From Bacteroidales bacterium (GTDB lineage Bacteria; Bacteroidota; Bacteroidia; Bacteroidales; SMBSF39): a DNA stretch of 5,151 nt. Where the stretch lies: NCBI GenBank assembly GCA_021107685.1, contig JAIOSH010000535.1, positions 1 to 5,151 of the forward strand, in the 5' to 3' direction. How positions within the stretch are numbered: position 1 is the first letter of the stretch; each line of letters opens with the position of its first letter. The notes below the pieces were generated by a model that was given only the letters and a program-made list of their open reading frames with translations, was not told the DNA's origin and ran no database searches. The position numbers were made by a program, and so were the translations under genes. Positions 1 through 5,151 of this stretch are shown here, in pieces.

Positions 1-678
1 ATCATCATTGTCAAGTACTAATTGTCCTCCTTCTCCTTTTATATATTTTAATACATGGCTCAAATTGACCAGTTGTGAGTGGTGCACTCTGCAAAAGCCT
101 TCGTTAGACAGCATTTCATCGAATTCTTTAAGTGTTCGGCTTACAGACTTCTTATGTCCGTCTTTAAGGTAGAAAATAGTATAATTAGCATCCGATTCAC
201 ATCTGATAATATCACTTAATTGTACAAACTCAATCTCATTCATTGATGGAATGGCAATTTTTTTAAAACCTTCTTTGTTTTGAAGGAGTAATTCGATTTT
301 TTTGTTCAATAGTCGAACTTCATGGGCTAAATCAAGTTTCTTAACAGCGTTTATTAACTCATCAGAGTCAACCGGTTTTAACAAAAAATCTATTGCAGAA
401 AATTTAAAAGCTTTGATGGCGTATTTATCATAAGCAGTAACAAAAATTATGTTAAAATTTCTTTTGTGAATCCTTTCAAGCAAGTCGAATCCCGTACCGT
501 CAGGCATTTGAACATCAAGAAATACTAATTCGGGATTATACTTTTCAATTTTTTTTATTCCTGTTTCCACGTTATCTGCTTCATCCAAAAGCTTTACCTC
601 CGGGCAATATAAATTAAGGTAGCTTTTCAAACTATCCCGGCTTTGTATTTCATCGTCTATGATCAGAGAATTTATCAT
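1..678 (-). CDS. LytTR-family response regulator, C-terminus cut by window edge
   Basis: A cytoplasmic two-component response regulator that is expected to bind DNA when phosphorylated. Only the first 226 residues are present; family members usually have about 230-260, so little is missing. Residues 1-120 form a receiver (REC) domain: acidic pair D8-D9, phosphoacceptor D55 in 'VFLDVQMPDGTGF', switch threonine T81 in 'FVTAYD', and the conserved K101-P102. Residues 138-226 form a LytTR DNA-binding domain, with 'LSDIIRCESDANYTIFYL' and 'FCRVHHSQLVNLSHVLKYI' as typical strands and helix. The start is the ATG at 676-678, which gives the expected receiver N-terminus 'MINSLIIDDE'. The ATG at 686-688 is out of frame and ends after 12 codons. 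No Shine-Dalgarno sequence is visible. It lies 208 nt downstream of the kinase on the same strand, so the two form a likely cognate pair. No convincing promoter was seen in the gap, so cotranscription is the simplest reading. Family call is secure; the target genes are unknown. Confidence 0.95.
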   Translation of the reverse strand, partial: MINSLIIDDEIQSRDSLKSYLNLYCPEVKLLDEADNVETGIKKIEKYNPELVFLDVQMPDGTGFDLLERIHKRNFNIIFVTAYDKYAIKAFKFSAIDFLLKPVDSDELINAVKKLDLAHEVRLLNKKIELLLQNKEGFKKIAIPSMNEIEFVQLSDIIRCESDANYTIFYLKDGHKKSVSRTLKEFDEMLSNEGFCRVHHSQLVNLSHVLKYIKGEGGQLVLDNDD

Positions 679-742
679 TTGTTATCATCTTAATTTTTCA
701 GTTCTACTGTTAAATGCGTAAATGTGTGAATGCTTATATGTT
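679..742 (-). other. Leader of the response regulator gene
   Basis: A short AT-rich stretch between the octamer array and the regulator start. I saw no exact TAnnTTTG promoter element on the minus strand here and no Shine-Dalgarno sequence. The start region carries two ATGATA motifs (first bases at 688 and 678), only the second in frame with the regulator. They resemble the ATGATA motifs of the adjacent repeat array. Confidence 0.4.
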
Positions 743-886
743 ATTTATTCTCTCATTATATCATTTTATCATTGTATAATTATATAATTGTATCATTCTC
801 TCATTATATCATTTTATCATTGTATAATTATATAATTGTATCATTCTCTCATTATATCATTTTATCATTGTATAATTGTATAATTG
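743..886. repeat. Nested tandem repeat: octamers grouped into a 48-bp unit
   Basis: The stretch divides exactly into 18 octamer-sized slots. Read on the plus strand, the six-octamer cycle is TCTCATTA, TATCATTT, TATCATTG, TATAATTA, TATAATTG, TATCATTC, which gives the 48-bp period. Matching blocks begin at 751, 799 and 847. The last cycle differs: TATAATTG occurs twice (871-878 and 879-886) where TATAATTA then TATAATTG is expected, and the cycle ends there. The first slot (743-750, ATTTATTC) is degenerate. The array stops at 886, and the kinase stop codon occupies 887-889. All three minus-strand frames are stopped within each 48-bp unit, so it cannot fuse kinase to regulator. The plus-strand frame that stays open across it (starting at 730, 'SHYIILSLYNYIIVSF' repeated) is a by-product of the period being divisible by three. 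It contains the perfect 12-bp palindrome AATTATATAATT twice. Function unknown. Confidence 0.93.
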
Positions 887-2851
887 TTAATCCTTCTCGA
901 ATGGAATATGCAGAACAACCTCTGTTCCTTCAGGTAAACCATCTTCATCCTTTAAATCATTGATTTGTATTGAGATGTTTCCCGCCAGTTTTTCATTTAA
1001 TAATTCCAAACGTTCTTCAGTAAGTTTAGAGCCAAGTGATTGCCATCCGTTCTTTTTCTGAATATGTGTGTTTGCTTCCCTTCCAATGCCATTATCAGCA
1101 ACAATGCATTTTATAACATCATGCTCACGAAAATAATTAATCTTAATTAAACCTATATTTTCTTTTTTAGCAATACCGTGCTTTATAGCGTTTTCAACAA
1201 AAGGCTGTATTAACATTGGTGGAATGTAAAACATTTCAGGGTCAATGTCCGGTGCAAGGTTTATTTCAAAATCAAACTTATCCTTAAACCGGTTTTTCTC
1301 CAGCTCGAGATTCAGTCTTAATGATTTTATATCATCTTCGAGGCTAATAAATGATTTGCGTGAGTTGTCAAGGATTGACCTCATTAAATTTGCAAACTTA
1401 TCAAGGAACATGGCTGCTGATTTAGCTTCATTACCAAGAATATAACTCCTTATCGAATTAAGTGAATTAAAAATAAAATGTGGGTTCATTTGTGAACGCA
1501 ATAAGCGTTTTTCGACTTCAAGGTTTTGTTTTTCAAGATTTGTTTTATACGCTTTTTGCCTGAGTTTGTATCGATTGAACAACAAGCCTGCTACAACAAC
1601 AACCAAAACAATGAAAGCAATGATGTAATAAAAAAATTTTTGTTGATTACTGAGTTTAAGGGTTTTTATTTCCAGTTCCTTTTCCTTCTTTTCTGTTTCA
1701 TATTTGGTTTGCATTTCTGCAATTTGCCTGCTGCTGTTTTCATTATATATTGTATCCTTCATCTCGGAATACTGCAAAAGATAATTCCTTGATTTTTTAT
1801 AATTACCCTTTGCCTCATAAAGGTCTGACAATGCGAGGAAGGTTTGCTGGATGCGGATTTTGCTGCCAATGTTTTTTGCAAGTTCAAGGGATTCGTTCAG
1901 CATTTGCTCCGATTTTTCATACTCTTTTAAGTGGATATATAAGCCCCCAAGGTTGTTCAGCATAGCAGCAATTCCTGAAATATTTTTTGCTTTCTTATAA
2001 TTTGACAGCGATTTGCTTATCCAATAAGCGGCAGAGTCATAGTTTTCATAGCTCCAATAAATGTTCCCTATGCTACAATAAACATGGGCCAAGCCTTTCA
2101 GGTTGTTACCGCTTTTATAAATTGCTAATGCTTTTTGATAATTTATTTTGGCAGTATCAAAAATGTTACGTCTAAAATATACATTTCCTATGTTATTGTA
2201 TGTGCTGGCTATATCTGCATTGTTGTTAAGTTTAATATATATTTCCTGTGCTTTATCATAATAATAAAGGCATTTTGAAAAACCCCTTATCCTCAAGTAT
2301 GTGCTGCCAAGATTGCTGAATATATCTGCAGCACATATCAGGGTACTGGTATCCATGTCTTTCGTTAAAAGTGTATTGTATATCTTTTCTGCTTCAAGCA
2401 AAGCTCCGATAGATTTGTCATACTCCCCCAATTTATTATAAACCATGCCAATATTATTTTTTAACTGGAGTATTTTTTGTTTGTTTCCAAGGGTTTCATA
2501 CAGTTTATATGAGTTTGTTAAATATTCCAGTGCTTTTTTCCTCTCCCCTTTCATATACAAGGCAAGACCAATATTTCTAAGACTGTAAGCTTGTTTATCA
2601 ACATTATTTGTTTTTTTGGCAAGTTCAATGGCAAGTTCCCCATAATTTATTGCCATATCAGGGTTTGAAGCATAAAAATGCTTTGAAAGTTTAGTGAGCG
2701 TATCAATTTTTTCAGACGATTTCATTTTGTCGAAGTTTGCCAAAAGGCTATCCGATGCAAAACCTTGTGGTTTAAGAGTCTTTAATTGAAAAAAGAAAAA
2801 AATTGTTATAACAAATAATAATTGTACTCTTAAACTATTTGAATGTATCAT
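887..2851 (-). CDS. TPR-containing sensor histidine kinase, LytS/YehU type (His_kinase + HATPase_c)
   Basis: A membrane sensor kinase predicted to autophosphorylate on histidine and pass the phosphate to the adjacent LytTR regulator. Numbering is from the ATG at 2851 (654 residues). Residues 1-32 look like a signal peptide or N-terminal membrane anchor: basic start, hydrophobic 'LLFVITIFFFF', possible cleavage after 'GFA'. Residues about 47-368 hold roughly eight TPR-like repeats, for example 'STYNNIGNVYFRRNIFDTA' and 'AMLNNLGGLYIHLKEYEKS'. A charged, coiled-coil-like linker (370-405) leads to one membrane segment (406-425) and a signalling helix. The phosphoacceptor is H458 in 'QMNPHFIFNSLNSI'. 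The ATPase domain has an N box with N554 in 'QPFVENAIKHG' and a G1 box 'DNGIG' at 586-590. All key residues are present. Topology implies an extracytoplasmic TPR sensor and a cytoplasmic kinase. A longer reading starts at a TTG at 2911 (20 more residues), but that adds a polar segment before the signal sequence and overlaps the candidate promoter, so the ATG is preferred. The signal is unknown. Confidence 0.93.
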   Translation of the reverse strand: MIHSNSLRVQLLFVITIFFFFQLKTLKPQGFASDSLLANFDKMKSSEKIDTLTKLSKHFYASNPDMAINYGELAIELAKKTNNVDKQAYSLRNIGLALYMKGERKKALEYLTNSYKLYETLGNKQKILQLKNNIGMVYNKLGEYDKSIGALLEAEKIYNTLLTKDMDTSTLICAADIFSNLGSTYLRIRGFSKCLYYYDKAQEIYIKLNNNADIASTYNNIGNVYFRRNIFDTAKINYQKALAIYKSGNNLKGLAHVYCSIGNIYWSYENYDSAAYWISKSLSNYKKAKNISGIAAMLNNLGGLYIHLKEYEKSEQMLNESLELAKNIGSKIRIQQTFLALSDLYEAKGNYKKSRNYLLQYSEMKDTIYNENSSRQIAEMQTKYETEKKEKELEIKTLKLSNQQKFFYYIIAFIVLVVVVAGLLFNRYKLRQKAYKTNLEKQNLEVEKRLLRSQMNPHFIFNSLNSIRSYILGNEAKSAAMFLDKFANLMRSILDNSRKSFISLEDDIKSLRLNLELEKNRFKDKFDFEINLAPDIDPEMFYIPPMLIQPFVENAIKHGIAKKENIGLIKINYFREHDVIKCIVADNGIGREANTHIQKKNGWQSLGSKLTEERLELLNEKLAGNISIQINDLKDEDGLPEGTEVVLHIPFEKD

Positions 2852-2877
2852 AAATGTTATGTTTTTAAATTTTGTTT

Positions 2878-2912
2878 CAAAATTAATATTTTTTATTTTA
2901 TTATTTCTCAAA
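2878..2912 (-). promoter_or_regulatory. Candidate Bacteroidota-type promoter for the kinase operon
   Basis: On the minus strand, TAATTTTG (2885 down to 2878) matches the Bacteroidota -7 consensus TAnnTTTG exactly. TTTG (2912 down to 2909) fits the -33 element with a 23-nt spacer, at the long end of the usual range. A transcript starting near 2871 would leave about 20 nt before the ATG at 2851. The -33 element overlaps the alternative TTG start at 2911, which argues against that start. In AT-rich DNA such matches can arise by chance. Confidence 0.4.
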
Positions 2913-2942
2913 CTTTATAATTAATCACCGGCTAATATAATT

Positions 2943-2983
2943 ATCCTGCCAATTATTCGGAAATACCTGCCTGTTAAAAGGTA
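2943..2983. promoter_or_regulatory. Direct repeats CCTGCC 21 bp apart plus a short inverted repeat; possible operator
   Basis: CCTGCC occurs at 2945-2950 and 2966-2971, a spacing of 21 bp or two helical turns. LytTR regulators are known to bind pairs of direct repeats about two turns apart. The second copy overlaps an inverted repeat, TACCT at 2964-2968 and AGGTA at 2979-2983. The repeats lie just upstream of the candidate -33 element of the plus-strand gene, a normal position for an activator. The match is short, and it does not fit the published LytTR half-site consensus well. Confidence 0.25.
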
Positions 2984-2987
2984 GTGC

Positions 2988-3018
2988 TTGCGACAGCATC
3001 TATTACATAGTAATTTTA
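2988..3018 (+). promoter_or_regulatory. Candidate promoter for the repeat-rich surface protein
   Basis: TTG at 2988-2990 and TAATTTTA at 3011-3018 are 20 nt apart. They match the Bacteroidota TTG / TAnnTTTG arrangement with one mismatch in the -7 element. A start near 3025 would leave a leader of about 14 nt before the ATG at 3039. Weak on its own, but no better plus-strand match was seen in this gap. Confidence 0.3.
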
Positions 3019-3038
3019 CACTCACAAATTTTTAAACA

Positions 3039-5151
3039 ATGAAAAACAAAAGCAAAATTTTATCAGTAGCAGCAGCAATCATGTTATGTTTAACATCCAT
3101 TGCTCAAACCCCGCAGGCATTCAAATACCAAACAGTAGTACGCAATGCTGCGGGTGAAATTATCCAAAACCAAAATGTAAGTTTCCTTTTTCGCATTCAC
3201 GATTCAAGTGCAAGCGGAACGGTAATTTACAGCGAGAGGCATTCGGTAACGACTAATCAGTTCGGTTTGGTAAATCTTGAAATAGGGATTGGAATACCCG
3301 TTTACGGTACTTTTTCTACAATCGAATGGGGAACAAATTCCAAATTTCTTGAAGTCGGATTTGATCCCGCAGGAGGAAACAGCTACACATCTATGGGAAC
3401 CACACAACTGTTAAGCGTACCATACTCCCTGTATTCCGAAAATACGGCAAACGCCGATGACGACTGGGAAATTGATGGAGATGATATGTACTCGGAAGTA
3501 AGCGGGAATGTGGGCATCGGAACCTCAACGCCGGGAGCAACATTGGATGTAGGAGGTCATATCTGGCAAACCGGAACCGGTCATTCGGTTTTTATTGGTG
3601 AAGGTGCTGGAGAAAATGATGATTTGTCGGATAATTTCAACACTTTTGTTGGATACAATTCCGGTAATACCAACACGACCGGTTCGCGAAATTCTGCAAA
3701 CGGAGTTTCGTCGCTTTATGCCAATACAAGCGGAAGCTATAATACAAGTAATGGGTTTCGGACACTCAACAATAACACTATTGGAGAATGTAATACTGCC
3801 AACGGTTTTCGAGCACTTAATGATAATACCGAAGGAGATAATAATACCGCGATCGGAAATCAAACACTATATAAGAACACAACAGCTTATTCAAATGTGG
3901 GTGTAGGAGCAAAGTCTTTATTTAATAATACTGATAGGAGCAATTTGGTAGCCATTGGCGATTCATCTTTGTATAATAATGGCATTGGTGCTACAATTAG
4001 TTACGAAGCCACAGCAAATACAGCTCTTGGTTCAAAATCATTGTTTTCTAATACAATAGGTGCTCAAAATACAGCCGCCGGTATTAAGTCTCTTTACTAT
4101 AATACAGAAGGGAATAGCAATACAGCTTATGGTGCCATGTCGCTTTACTCAAACACCACAGGAGGATGGAATACTGCAAATGGAACGAATTCGCTCTCAT
4201 CAAATACAGAAGGAAGTAACAATACAGCAAATGGTGAATCTTCACTTGGTTTTAATACAACAGGGGCAAACAATACTGCAAGCGGGTCTAATTCACTTGG
4301 CTTCAATACAACAGGGGCAAACAATACTGCAAGCGGATCTAATTCACTTGCAAGTAATACAGAAGGAGATTGTAATACAGCAAATGGAAATAGTACTCTT
4401 TTTTTCAATAGCACAGGTCATTCAAATGTGGGTGTTGGAACAAATGCCCTCTTTTATAATACTGAGAAAAGCAATCTTGTTGCGATTGGCGATTCGGCAT
4501 TATACAATAATGGTACAGATGCAACTACCGTCTATCATGCTATAAAAAATTCAGCCTTTGGTTCAAAAGCACTTTTTTCAAATACCACAGGATTTAATAA
4601 TATTGCCAGTGGTTTTGAATCTTTATACTCAAACACTACCGGATTTAGGAATACAGCCAATGGAGCCAACACTTTATATTCCAACACAACAGGATATAGA
4701 AATACAGCCAACGGAAATTTTGTTTTGTATTCCAATACAGAAGGAAATGATAATACTGCCTGTGGTTATGCATCTTTAAAGGAAAACACAACAGGCTTTT
4801 CAAATGTGGCTGTGGGAGTCAGCTCCTTGCATAACAATACGGATAGAAGTAATATCGTGGCCATTGGTGATTCAGCTTTATATAATAATGGTAGTGGAGC
4901 CTCGCTTTCATATCATTCAATTGAAAATACAGCAGTCGGTTCAAAGTCCTTATTTTCTAATACAATTGGTTACTATAATACAGCTTTTGGTTTCAACTCG
5001 CTGTTTTCAAATATTTCAGGATCACATAATGCTGCTTATGGTCATAAATCTCTTGGTGAGAATACAATTGGATATTGTAATACAGGAATAGGGATGAATG
5101 CAAATTATAATAATCTGGAAGGCAATAATAATACAACGATTGGATTTCAGG
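3039..5151 (+). CDS. Secreted repeat-rich surface protein, adhesin- or fibre-like, C-terminus beyond window
   Basis: The first 704 residues of a large exported protein, open to the window edge. Residues 1-22 are a signal peptide ('ILSVAAAIMLCLTSIA') with likely cleavage between A22 and Q23; no lipobox precedes C17. Residues 23-135 form an N-terminal domain often seen in secreted Bacteroidota proteins ('PQAFKYQTVVRNAAGE', 'TVTTNQFGLVNLEIG'-like, 'TQLLSVPYSLYSENT'). A linker rich in Asp follows (138-150), then 'GNVGIGTSTPGATLDVGG' (156-173), a segment typical of fibre-like proteins that often end in an S74-type intramolecular chaperone. From residue 201 on, it consists of 17-residue units of the form NTAxGxxSLxxNTTGxx, broken by three 41-residue cassettes. 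The units recall the AIG-containing repeats of YadA-like trimeric heads, so a beta-solenoid or beta-roll fibre is likely. No catalytic motif is seen. The ATG at 3039 starts directly at the signal peptide; its leader is A/T-rich without Shine-Dalgarno. The role (adhesion or another surface function) and the C-terminal domain (chaperone or T9SS sorting signal) cannot be settled here. Confidence 0.9.
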   Translation, partial: MKNKSKILSVAAAIMLCLTSIAQTPQAFKYQTVVRNAAGEIIQNQNVSFLFRIHDSSASGTVIYSERHSVTTNQFGLVNLEIGIGIPVYGTFSTIEWGTNSKFLEVGFDPAGGNSYTSMGTTQLLSVPYSLYSENTANADDDWEIDGDDMYSEVSGNVGIGTSTPGATLDVGGHIWQTGTGHSVFIGEGAGENDDLSDNFNTFVGYNSGNTNTTGSRNSANGVSSLYANTSGSYNTSNGFRTLNNNTIGECNTANGFRALNDNTEGDNNTAIGNQTLYKNTTAYSNVGVGAKSLFNNTDRSNLVAIGDSSLYNNGIGATISYEATANTALGSKSLFSNTIGAQNTAAGIKSLYYNTEGNSNTAYGAMSLYSNTTGGWNTANGTNSLSSNTEGSNNTANGESSLGFNTTGANNTASGSNSLGFNTTGANNTASGSNSLASNTEGDCNTANGNSTLFFNSTGHSNVGVGTNALFYNTEKSNLVAIGDSALYNNGTDATTVYHAIKNSAFGSKALFSNTTGFNNIASGFESLYSNTTGFRNTANGANTLYSNTTGYRNTANGNFVLYSNTEGNDNTACGYASLKENTTGFSNVAVGVSSLHNNTDRSNIVAIGDSALYNNGSGASLSYHSIENTAVGSKSLFSNTIGYYNTAFGFNSLFSNISGSHNAAYGHKSLGENTIGYCNTGIGMNANYNNLEGNNNTTIGFQ
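3894..4016 (+). repeat. 41-residue insertion cassette, copy 1
   Basis: Residues 286-326. It begins 'NVGVGAKSLFNNTDRS' (16 residues, one short of a normal unit), then has a 25-residue part with 'NLVAIGDSSLYNNG' and a non-repeat tail 'IGATISYEATA'. It is preceded by a unit ending in Ser and followed by a unit starting 'NTALGSKSLFSNTIG', features shared with the other copies. Confidence 0.9.
4242..4350 (+). repeat. Recent 51-bp duplication inside the array
   Basis: Positions 4242-4299 and 4293-4350 match over 58 bp with three mismatches, at an offset of exactly 51 bp. This makes units at residues 412-428 and 429-445 share 'NTASGSNSL', and units 395-411 and 412-428 share 'SLGFNTTGAN'. Neighbouring units are far less alike at DNA level, so this is the youngest visible expansion, probably by slippage or unequal recombination. 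Confidence 0.85.
4425..4547 (+). repeat. 41-residue insertion cassette, copy 2
   Basis: Residues 463-503: 'NVGVGTNALFYNTEKS' then 'NLVAIGDSALYNNG' and the tail 'TDATTVYHAIK'. It starts 531 bp after copy 1, which equals one cassette (41 residues) plus exactly eight 17-residue units. The following unit begins 'NSAFGSKALFSNTTG'. It is the most diverged of the three. Confidence 0.9.
4803..4925 (+). repeat. 41-residue insertion cassette, copy 3
   Basis: Residues 589-629: 'NVAVGVSSLHNNTDRS' then 'NIVAIGDSALYNNG' and the tail 'SGASLSYHSIE'. It starts 378 bp after copy 2, equal to one cassette plus exactly five units. The next unit starts 'NTAVGSKSLFSNTIG', nearly the same as after copy 1; copies 1 and 3 also share 'NNTDRSN', suggesting they are closer to each other than to copy 2. 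Confidence 0.9.

Larger units (their letters stand above)
3639..5151 (+). repeat. Array of 51-bp / 17-residue units within the surface protein
   Basis: There are 22 complete 17-residue units and the first 7 residues of another before the window ends. Counts are five units at residues 201-285, eight at 327-462, five at 504-588, and four complete at 630-697 plus residues 698-704. Consensus is NTAxGxxSLxxNTTGxx; the N at position 1, G at 5, L at 9, N at 12 and G at 15 are the most constant. Positions 2-3 and 13-14 vary modestly (NSA, NIA, NAA; NTT, NTE, NTI), and the last two positions are freely variable. Period is constant with no frame-breaking change. Most units have diverged at DNA level, so the array is mostly old and kept by selection on the protein. 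Confidence 0.93.

Noticed and set aside
775..838. AATTATATAATT palindromes as intrinsic terminators between kinase and regulator
   Set aside because: The stems would be pure A/U and there is no following U-tract beyond the repeat composition, so strong termination is unlikely.
743..886. CRISPR array
   Set aside because: The repeats are contiguous with no unique spacers, and no cas genes are nearby.
730..963. Plus-strand open frame of 77 codons with a repeated 16-residue peptide
   Set aside because: It is the one frame left open by the 48-bp repeat, it runs into the kinase coding region on the other strand, and it has no homology signal or start context.
2789..2802. A-runs of 6 and 7 (T-runs in the coding strand) in the kinase signal region, as a possible phase-variation tract
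   Set aside because: They are short for a contingency locus, encode an expected Phe-rich hydrophobic stretch, and are unremarkable in AT-rich DNA.
4060..4545. Long plus-strand frame of 161 codons, and similar frames at 3595-3906, 4558-4779 and 4804-5091
   Set aside because: These are shifted frames of the 51-bp repeat. Because the period is divisible by three, a shifted frame stays open across units; the true frame carries the signal peptide and consensus units.
4145..4735. Minus-strand frames of 89 and 66 codons with repeated 'PLAVLFAPVVLKPSE'-like peptides
   Set aside because: They are antisense shadows of the same repeat with no start context or independent support.

Overview
The window suggests a member of the Bacteroidota. 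Three things point there: the DNA is AT-rich, the start codons have A-rich leaders with no Shine-Dalgarno sequence, and the proteins are typical of that phylum (a TPR sensor histidine kinase, a LytTR response regulator, and a secreted protein opening with a 'PQAFKYQTVVRNAAGE' type N-terminus). No rRNA, tRNA, CRISPR array or transposase was found. No species is claimed.

Layout. Positions 1-678 (minus strand) hold a LytTR-family response regulator whose C-terminus runs off the left edge. Positions 679-886 are non-coding and mostly filled by a hierarchical repeat: 18 octamer-sized units (16 close to consensus, 2 degenerate at one end), grouped into a 48-bp higher unit and ending at the base next to the kinase stop codon. 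Positions 887-2851 (minus strand) hold a TPR-containing membrane histidine kinase of the LytS/YehU type (His_kinase plus HATPase_c). Its start is better placed at the ATG at 2851 than at a longer TTG at 2911. Positions 2852-3038 form a divergent intergenic region with a candidate Bacteroidota-type promoter in each direction and a pair of CCTGCC direct repeats exactly 21 bp apart. Positions 3039-5151 (plus strand) hold the first 704 residues of a secreted, repeat-rich protein that continues past the right edge.

How the parts may work together. The kinase probably senses something through its extracytoplasmic TPR domain and phosphorylates the neighbouring LytTR regulator. The pair is divergent from the repeat protein and shares its upstream region, so the regulator may control the surface protein, its own operon, or both. 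That link is an inference from position alone.

The most unusual content is repeat architecture. The secreted protein has 22 complete 17-residue units plus one cut by the window edge, and these are interrupted by three copies of a 41-residue cassette. The unit counts between cassettes are exact integers (5, 8, 5, then at least 4). In the kinase-regulator gap, the octamer array read in the transcript direction shows ATGA tetranucleotides 8 nt apart, cycling through all three frames.
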